Of a DNA stretch of 14,225 nucleotides, positions 1 through 5,480 are shown piece after piece. The notes beneath the pieces are model-generated. The model was not told the DNA's origin. It saw only the letters and a program-made list of their open reading frames with translations, and ran no database searches. Source of the DNA: an uncultured Planctomycetia bacterium. GTDB taxonomy: Bacteria > Planctomycetota > UBA1135 > GCA-002686595. Numbering within the stretch: position 1 is the stretch's first letter; the number at the start of each line of letters is the position of its first letter. The position numbers and the translations under genes were made by a program. The stretch is taken from assembly GCA_938003765.1 (NCBI GenBank), contig CALKYE010000288.1, forward strand, positions 1 through 14,225, in the 5' to 3' direction.

Positions 1-99
1 GTCCGCGCCCTCGAAGCCGTCTCCAAGCACGATTGCGGATCACGGATACGATGAGTTGAGACGCCAGCGCCACCTTCCCCGCGCTAACCAACTCGCCGC

Positions 100-2001
100 A
101 TGCCCATCACCCCGCAGCGGGCCGCTGTACGCCCGCGAGTCACTTCGCCGGGCGAGGTCTTCGCTGCCGCGGAGTTGCTCGAGGACCACGTCGCCGCGTG
201 GCTCGCCAAGCGCACGACAGTTGGCCTCGCGCTCGTGGCAAGTCCGGGTGCGGGGCTCAGCACGGCGTTGCAGCACGTGGCGCACCTGTTCGAGGGCGAA
301 CCGCGCTTGGAACTGCATGAGCGCGGGATCTGCCTGATCCACGCGACGGCGCCAGAGCGCAAAGCCGAGGGAGACGCCGCGTTTGCAAGTGACGCCGCGC
401 CCAAGTGGATCACCCTTCAACTCGCGCCTTGGGGCGAGGACGAGTGCATCGAGTACCTCCTCCACCGCCACCCCCAGCGCTGCGCGTCGGTGATGCGGCG
501 CCTGCAGTTGGCCGGCGATCTGCCGGAGCTGGAGGGCGCGGCCGAGTTGATCAGCACGGCCCTCGACGTGCTCGCGGCCGACGAGGGTGTTGCGGGCGCG
601 ATGGACGCACTCGCGCAGCAAGTCGACGCGCTGCTCGCGCAGACCGAGTCGCGCCGCGATCTCGAAGCTCTGTGCCTGCGCTGCGCGCTCGAGCCCGCCC
701 ACGCCGAGACGATCGAGCGGGTCGATGGCTCCGGACCCCGCTTCAATGGCGAGTTCAAGCTCCTTCGGCACGCACAGGCGCGCGCGACGGTCGCGGCGCG
801 CGAGCTCATCAAGGCTCTGGAACGCGCTGAGTTTCGAGCGCAGGCGCTTCAGTTCCTGCCCATCGAGGTCGAACGCCGCGCTGCGCCGCTGCTGCGCTCC
901 TCGCCGGCGGCGCTGAGCACGCTGATGCACGGCGTCGAAAGCGCCAAGCCCCGCGATGCGGGCGTGATGGCGAGCCTGTTGCACGCGGCCGAGCCCGAGT
1001 CTTTCGCAGGCTGGATCAAAGCGCGCACGGGACGCCGCGAGCGTCCCTTGCGCTTCGCACGCGCGCGACTCCGGCGCGCTCCGTGGGGCGGGCTGTTCCT
1101 GAACGACATCGTCGCGCACGAGTGTGATTTCTCGGATGCGCAGTTGAGCCGCATCACCTTCTTCGGCGGCGAGCTGCGGGGCAGCAACTTCGCGCGCGCC
1201 GATCTCAGCGCGGCGAACTTGAAGGAGACGCTCCTCACGGAAGCCCGCCTGGCCCACGCGAAGCTGATCGGGGCCAACGCGTACAGGGTGAACTTCAGCC
1301 AAAGCGACCTGCGCCACGCCGACTTGAGCAGCGCCGAGCTCGACCACGCGAACTTCCACGGCGCGCGCCTGAACTCCACGCTCTTCCGTGGCGCCGTGCT
1401 GACGAAAGCGACGCTGCGCGACGCGCAGTTCGAGGAGACCGACTTCACCGCCGCAGACCTCCGCCGGGCGGACCTGCGCGGCTGCGACCTGCGCACTTGC
1501 GTGCTGCGCGAGGCGAAGCTCGAGTCCGCGCTGCTGCACGACGCGGAGCTCTCCGAACTCGACCTGCGCGATGTGACCGCGGCTAGCGCGAACCTCACAG
1601 GCGCTGTGCTCCACGGCGCCAACCTGCGCGGCGCGAACCTGTCGCAGGCGCGACTGCGCAACGCTCGGCTCGCAAACCTCGACGCCGAAGGCGCCGACTT
1701 CAGCGGCGCGGACTTCTCGGGTGCGATCTTCCGGCTCGGCACGACGCGCAGCGGCCTCGTCTTGAACGCGCCGCCCATGGAGGGCACGCGCACGGGCTTC
1801 TACTCCGACGAGTTCTTCGACAACCCCCACCGCGCCCCGGAGGACGTGCGCACCGCGAATCTGCAGCGCGTGAAGCTGTGGGGCGCGAAGGTCGAGGAGG
1901 CAGACTTCTATCTCGTCGACCTGCGCGGCGCGATTTACGACGAGCGGCAGGCGGCGCACTTCCGGCGCTGCGGCGCGATCCTGCGCGATCGCGACGAGTG
2001 A
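100..2001 (+). CDS. Pentapeptide-repeat protein with degenerate P-loop-like N-terminal domain
   Basis: This 633-residue protein has two parts. Residues 1-330 form a mixed, mostly helical region. It contains ASPGAGLST (47-55), which has the shape of a Walker A loop but lacks the first glycine and the lysine. A later stretch, LAPWGEDECIEYLL (108-121), recalls the helical part of STAND/NACHT-type ATPases. Residues 341-546, and again 584-612, are pentapeptide repeats of the A(D/N)Lxx type (for example GANLRGANLSQARL), which fold into a right-handed beta-helix. There is no signal peptide or membrane segment, so it is probably cytoplasmic. ATG at 100 is the first good start after an in-frame stop at 52-54; no Shine-Dalgarno is visible. 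A hairpin follows the stop. Pentapeptide proteins usually act as binding scaffolds, and the partner here is unknown. The repeat call is firm; a lost-ATPase ancestry is inference. Confidence 0.85.
   Translation: MPITPQRAAVRPRVTSPGEVFAAAELLEDHVAAWLAKRTTVGLALVASPGAGLSTALQHVAHLFEGEPRLELHERGICLIHATAPERKAEGDAAFASDAAPKWITLQLAPWGEDECIEYLLHRHPQRCASVMRRLQLAGDLPELEGAAELISTALDVLAADEGVAGAMDALAQQVDALLAQTESRRDLEALCLRCALEPAHAETIERVDGSGPRFNGEFKLLRHAQARATVAARELIKALERAEFRAQALQFLPIEVERRAAPLLRSSPAALSTLMHGVESAKPRDAGVMASLLHAAEPESFAGWIKARTGRRERPLRFARARLRRAPWGGLFLNDIVAHECDFSDAQLSRITFFGGELRGSNFARADLSAANLKETLLTEARLAHAKLIGANAYRVNFSQSDLRHADLSSAELDHANFHGARLNSTLFRGAVLTKATLRDAQFEETDFTAADLRRADLRGCDLRTCVLREAKLESALLHDAELSELDLRDVTAASANLTGAVLHGANLRGANLSQARLRNARLANLDAEGADFSGADFSGAIFRLGTTRSGLVLNAPPMEGTRTGFYSDEFFDNPHRAPEDVRTANLQRVKLWGAKVEEADFYLVDLRGAIYDERQAAHFRRCGAILRDRDE
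1120..1737 (+). repeat. Tandem pentapeptide-repeat coding region
   Basis: About forty consecutive five-residue units (protein residues 341-546) have Leu or Phe at the central position and Ala two residues before it. The clearest units are GADFSGADFSGAIF near the end and HGANLRGANLSQARL around 506-518. The periodicity is at protein level; the underlying 15-base units are diverged, so this is not a DNA satellite. The pattern breaks at 547-583 and resumes briefly at 584-612. Confidence 0.85.
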
Positions 2002-2004
2002 GCC

Positions 2005-2027
2005 GCGCTGCGCGCGCTTCGCAGCGC
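2005..2027 (+). terminator. Hairpin just after the pentapeptide gene (possible terminator)
   Basis: GCGCTGCG at 2005-2012 pairs perfectly with CGCAGCGC at 2020-2027 across a seven-base loop, beginning three bases after the TGA stop. No T-tract follows, so intrinsic termination is uncertain. Its position between two genes separated by 100 bases makes it the best candidate for a transcriptional boundary there. Confidence 0.4.
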
Positions 2028-2101
2028 ACGTCGAACACCCTGGAATCGGTGCGCAGACCGTACGATCGGGCGCGAGCCCCGAACTGCAGGCGCGCACCAC
2101 C

Positions 2102-3205
2102 ATGTTGATCTCAGCCCTCCTTCTCGCCTTCCAGGTCCAGACTCCGCCGCAGACGCCGGCGCCGGCCCCCGATTCACCGACGCCGACGGCCCAGCAGCCC
2201 GCCGACGCGTTCCTCGCGCTGGTCAAGGACTACGGGACGGCCAAGAATCGCTGGCTGCTCGCCGAGCGCGCGCTGAAGACCGAGGAGGCGCGCGCAGCGC
2301 ATCAGGCGCTCAAGCCCGTGCACGAGTTCTGGCCGCGCGTCGAGGCTCTGGTCGCAGCGGGCGACGCGCGCGGACTGGTGTGGATGTGCGAGGCGATCGC
2401 GGACAAGCTCGAATCGCGCGAGGAGATCGCGGCGCGCAAGCGCGAGTGGATCGACAAGCTCCTCGCCGAGCACGTGGACGCGCCCTGGGCCGCCACCGAA
2501 CTCGTGGCGATGCTCGCGCGCCAACGCCCGTGGTTCGACGAGGACTTCGTGCGCCAGCGCCTCGAGCAGCTCGCGACCAAGTCCAAGACCAAGGAGGTCT
2601 GCGCCTCCGCCTGGTTCGAGCTCGCGCGGCGCCTCGACAGCTCGAAGTCGACGCCCGAGGAGCAGGCGCGCGCCATCGAGCTTCGCGCTCGCATCACCAA
2701 GGAGTTCGCGGGCACGCGCGCGGCGGGCGAGCTCGCTGCGCGCGCCAACGCGCAGGCGGTCGAAGTCGGCGGAACCGCGCCGGACTTCGACGCAGTCGAC
2801 GGCGAAGGCGTCGCGTTCAAGCTCTCCGACTACCGCGGCAAGGTCGTGCTCCTCGACTTCTGGGGCTTCTGGTGCGGGCCGTGCGTCGCGTCGCTGCCGC
2901 ACGTGCGCACGCTGTCCGAGCGCTTCAAGGACGCGCCCTTCGCCGTGATCGGCGTCAACACGGACGACGACCGTCAGCGCTTCCTCGACCAGTGCAAGGC
3001 GCGCAACATCACCTGGCGCAACGCCTTCACCGGCGCCAAGGACAACGCCATCTCGCGCCAATACCGCGTCCGCGGCTACCCCACGGTGCTCGTGATCGAT
3101 CACGAGGGCGTGGTGCGCAAGCGCTATCTCGGCGCGGCGCCGCAGCGCGAGGTCGAGCGCGCGATCGAAGAGCTGATCGAGGCCGCGCGCGCCGGCGGCA
3201 AGTGA
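2102..3205 (+). CDS. TlpA/thioredoxin-like redoxin with N-terminal helical domain
   Basis: This 367-residue protein has a C-terminal thioredoxin fold of the TlpA/AhpC-TSA class. Residues 219-232 carry the entry motif (GGTAPDF), 241-252 the LSDYRGKVVLLDFW strand, and 257-261 the active site WCGPC with the two redox cysteines C258 and C261. RGYPTVLVID around 324-333 holds the cis-proline (P327). Such proteins are thiol-disulfide oxidoreductases, normally periplasmic or membrane-tethered. Residues 36-215 are a charged helical domain that I do not recognise. The N-terminus is a short hydrophobic run (LISALLLAF) followed by a Pro/Thr-rich linker (14-30), a weak export signal without positive charges. 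No alternative ATG, GTG or TTG in frame fits better, so 2102 is used. The next gene encodes a secreted protein with a conserved cysteine pair, a possible substrate. The family call is secure; the exact reaction is not. Confidence 0.9.
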   Translation: MLISALLLAFQVQTPPQTPAPAPDSPTPTAQQPADAFLALVKDYGTAKNRWLLAERALKTEEARAAHQALKPVHEFWPRVEALVAAGDARGLVWMCEAIADKLESREEIAARKREWIDKLLAEHVDAPWAATELVAMLARQRPWFDEDFVRQRLEQLATKSKTKEVCASAWFELARRLDSSKSTPEEQARAIELRARITKEFAGTRAAGELAARANAQAVEVGGTAPDFDAVDGEGVAFKLSDYRGKVVLLDFWGFWCGPCVASLPHVRTLSERFKDAPFAVIGVNTDDDRQRFLDQCKARNITWRNAFTGAKDNAISRQYRVRGYPTVLVIDHEGVVRKRYLGAAPQREVERAIEELIEAARAGGK

Positions 3206-3222
3206 CGGCTCGGCCAAGCTGC

Positions 3223-3228
3223 TATAAC
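3223..3228 (+). promoter_or_regulatory. Possible -10 box (TATAAC) upstream of the first toroid gene
   Basis: TATAAC matches the sigma-70 -10 consensus at five of six positions and stands out in this GC-rich sequence. GTGACG at 3202-3207 (four of six against TTGACA) lies 15 bases upstream, a slightly short spacing, and overlaps the redoxin stop codon. Transcription would begin near 3235, leaving a leader of about 65 bases. Supported only by sequence shape. Confidence 0.3.
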
Positions 3229-3284
3229 GGCCGTGCGGCCGCATGCGAGCACGCGGACCGATCCGCGTTCCGGCCGCAGACGCG

Positions 3285-3293
3285 AAGGAGGGA
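3285..3293 (+). promoter_or_regulatory. Strong Shine-Dalgarno site fixing the start at 3300
   Basis: AAGGAGGGA lies eight bases before ATG at 3300. It selects this start over an in-frame ATG at 3243, whose use would put a charged 19-residue extension before the signal peptide. It is the only convincing Shine-Dalgarno sequence in the window. Confidence 0.8.
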
Positions 3294-3299
3294 CCCCGA

Positions 3300-5429
3300 A
3301 TGCGTTGGCTGACCGCTTGTTGTTTGAGCCTGGCTGCGAGCGCGGTGTTGTGCGCTGCAGTCCAGACGGGCGCCGATGACAAGATCCCGCCGCCCTCGAG
3401 CGACACGATCGAGCTGGAGCGCCGCAAGCTGCTCGAGCGCGTGGGCGTGGCCGATCCGGCGAGCCTCTCGAAGTCCGCCAGCGCCAAGCTCGCGCGGCGG
3501 CTGCTCGACGACGCGAAGGCCGCCGCAGCGGGCAGCGACGCGCAGTTCGTGGCGCTCGAACTCGCCTGGCGCTGCGCGGTGGACGGCGCCGAGGTCGAGA
3601 TGGCGCTGGAGGCGCTCGAGAAGCTCGAGAACGTGTTCGCAGTCGACGCCGCGCCGCGGCACGTGGAGGCCTTCAAGGGACTCGCGCGCAACGCGTCGGG
3701 CAGCAAGATCAAGCTGGTGCTGGCGCGCGCGCTCGAGTTCGCGCGGCGCAGCGTCGACCTGGAGGACTTCGAGTCGGCGCTCGAGCTGCTCGACGACGTC
3801 AAGTTGCGCAAGTTCGCGCGCGACGACGCCGAGAGCCTGCCGCTGTACGAGTCGCTGTGGACCGAAGACGTGCGCGCGTTCAAGACCATGCGCGAGTGGC
3901 TCGCCAAGCTCGAGACCAGCCCGCAGGATCCCGAGGCGAACCACTACGCCGGCTACTACCACTGCTTCGAGCGGCGCGACTTCGAGCGCGGGCTCGCGCA
4001 CCTCGCGCAGAGTCATCTCGAGCCGTTCAAGGTGATCGCCGAGCTCGACAACGCGGCCCCGAGCGACGCAGCGGGCCGCATCGAGCTGGCGCGGAGCTGG
4101 TCGCAGTTCGCTCTGGAGCACCTGGGCAAGCCGCGCGCGAAGCTGGCCGGCCTCATGCGCGCACGGCGCTGGATCGCGCAGGCTCGCAGCGCTTCGCCGT
4201 CGGCGGACGAAGCGGCGGCGATCGAACGCCTGGTCGCCGAGTTCGACGCGAGCGAGGCCGAGCTCGAGCTGCAGCGCGCGAAGCCCAAGTCGACGAAGTC
4301 CAGCTCAGCGGACACGGCCAAGAGGGGCGGCGCGAGCAAGCTCCCGCGCGAGAGTCAGGCGCTCGTGGACGGCGCGCTGGCCTGGCTCGTCGAGCACCAG
4401 CTCGCCGACGGCCGCTGGAGTTCGGGCGGCTTTCCGAGCGCGTGCGAAGCCCACGGCGTGGAAGCGGCGCAGGCCTGCCGAGATCTGGGCGAACCCGTTC
4501 ACGACGTCGGCGTCACCGCGCTCGCGCTGGCGGCGCTGATCGCTGGCGGCAGCGACACTGTCGAGGGTCCGCACTCCGAGGCCGTTCAGCGCGGCGTGTT
4601 CTGGCTGGTCGGCCAGCAGAGTGCGGACACCGGGCTGATCGGCGAGCGCGTCGGATCGGGGTTCATCTACTCGCACGCCGCGGCGACCATCGCGCTCGCG
4701 CACGCGCAGCGCGCGCAGCCCAACGACGAGCTCGCGGGTGTTCTGCAACGCGCGGTCGCGACCATCCTCGCGGCGCGCAACGCCAACTCGGGCTGGCGCT
4801 ACGAGCTCAAGCCCACGGGCGAGAGCGACACCTCGGTCACGGCCTGGATGCTGCGTGCGCTGGTCGCGGCGCAGCACGCGGGCATCGCGCTCGACGAAGC
4901 GGCCGGCGCCGGCGCGCTGCGCTTCGTCGATGCGATGACGGACGTCTCGACCGCGCGCGTCGGCTACGCAAACCCCGGCTCGATCTCAGCGCGCGTGAAC
5001 CGCATCAACGAGCAGTTCAACGCGCAGCGCGGCGAGTGCTTGACCGCAGCAGGACTGCTGGTGCGTCTGCTGCTCGGCCAGGACGCCGCGTCGAGCACGC
5101 TGGTCCCGCGGCACGCCGAGCTGATCGCGCGCAAGCCGCCGACGTGGTCCGTCAACCCGGCGGCCGAAGCGGGCGTCGACTTCTACGGCTGGTACTACGG
5201 CTCGCTCGCGCTGCGCGGCATGGGTGATCCGTACGACAAGGCCTGGTTCCAGGCGCTGCGCACAGCGCTCGCTGCCGGACAGCGCAAGGACGGTCACGCG
5301 AAGGGCTCGTGGGACGCAAACGTCGACCCGTGGGGCTTCAGCGGCGGTCGCGTGTACTCGACGGCGATGGGCGCACTGGCGCTGCTCGCCGAGGTCGACG
5401 AGTCGATCGCGCCGCCGAAGAGGAAATAG
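3300..5429 (+). CDS. Exported toroid (prenyltransferase/squalene-oxidase-repeat-like) protein, paralog 1
   Basis: This 709-residue protein begins with a signal peptide (residues 1-20). Residues 57-280 form a helical domain with AGYY-x-CF...DFERGL at 217-232, a module I recall from many planctomycete secreted proteins of unknown function. A Lys/Ser/Ala-rich linker (326-347) leads to an alpha/alpha-toroid region (350-700). This has repeats of the WLVEHQ..DGRW and WLVGQQ type, SDTSVTAW at 509-516, GECLTAAGLL, and the end block DFYGWYYG...GSWDANVDPWGFSGGRVYSTA (627-689). No DxDD cyclase motif and no CGEQ thioester is present, so triterpene cyclisation is unlikely. C382 and C393 form a pair conserved in the paralog at 8218-10413. 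It follows the redoxin by 94 bases and has its own strong ribosome site. The fold assignment is good; the function is unknown. Confidence 0.85.
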   Translation: MRWLTACCLSLAASAVLCAAVQTGADDKIPPPSSDTIELERRKLLERVGVADPASLSKSASAKLARRLLDDAKAAAAGSDAQFVALELAWRCAVDGAEVEMALEALEKLENVFAVDAAPRHVEAFKGLARNASGSKIKLVLARALEFARRSVDLEDFESALELLDDVKLRKFARDDAESLPLYESLWTEDVRAFKTMREWLAKLETSPQDPEANHYAGYYHCFERRDFERGLAHLAQSHLEPFKVIAELDNAAPSDAAGRIELARSWSQFALEHLGKPRAKLAGLMRARRWIAQARSASPSADEAAAIERLVAEFDASEAELELQRAKPKSTKSSSADTAKRGGASKLPRESQALVDGALAWLVEHQLADGRWSSGGFPSACEAHGVEAAQACRDLGEPVHDVGVTALALAALIAGGSDTVEGPHSEAVQRGVFWLVGQQSADTGLIGERVGSGFIYSHAAATIALAHAQRAQPNDELAGVLQRAVATILAARNANSGWRYELKPTGESDTSVTAWMLRALVAAQHAGIALDEAAGAGALRFVDAMTDVSTARVGYANPGSISARVNRINEQFNAQRGECLTAAGLLVRLLLGQDAASSTLVPRHAELIARKPPTWSVNPAAEAGVDFYGWYYGSLALRGMGDPYDKAWFQALRTALAAGQRKDGHAKGSWDANVDPWGFSGGRVYSTAMGALALLAEVDESIAPPKRK

Positions 5430-5480
5430 CTGGGGCCAGCGTGGGTATCCGAGCGCGCGACCCGCGTTAAGTGTCGAAGC

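Noticed and set aside
1..99. C-terminus of an upstream plus-strand gene ending at TGA 52-54
   Set aside because: Only 17 codons are visible, other frames are equally plausible, and the residues match nothing I recognise. The stretch is left unassigned.
509..1000. Possible toxin/antitoxin or defence function for the pentapeptide protein, such as a Qnr-like gyrase mimic
   Set aside because: Qnr-type proteins are small (about 210-220 residues) and consist almost wholly of repeats. This protein has a large non-repeat N-terminal half and no neighbouring defence genes.
40..2226. A minus-strand open frame of about 730 codons opposite the pentapeptide gene
   Set aside because: Its quasi-periodic sequence (repeated AAEVR-like units) is the mirror of the pentapeptide repeats on the other strand. 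It also runs past both ends of that gene without a plausible start or domain.
3243..3299. An earlier ATG for the first toroid gene at 3243
   Set aside because: It would place 19 polar residues before the signal peptide and has no ribosome site, whereas ATG at 3300 has AAGGAGGGA at ideal spacing.
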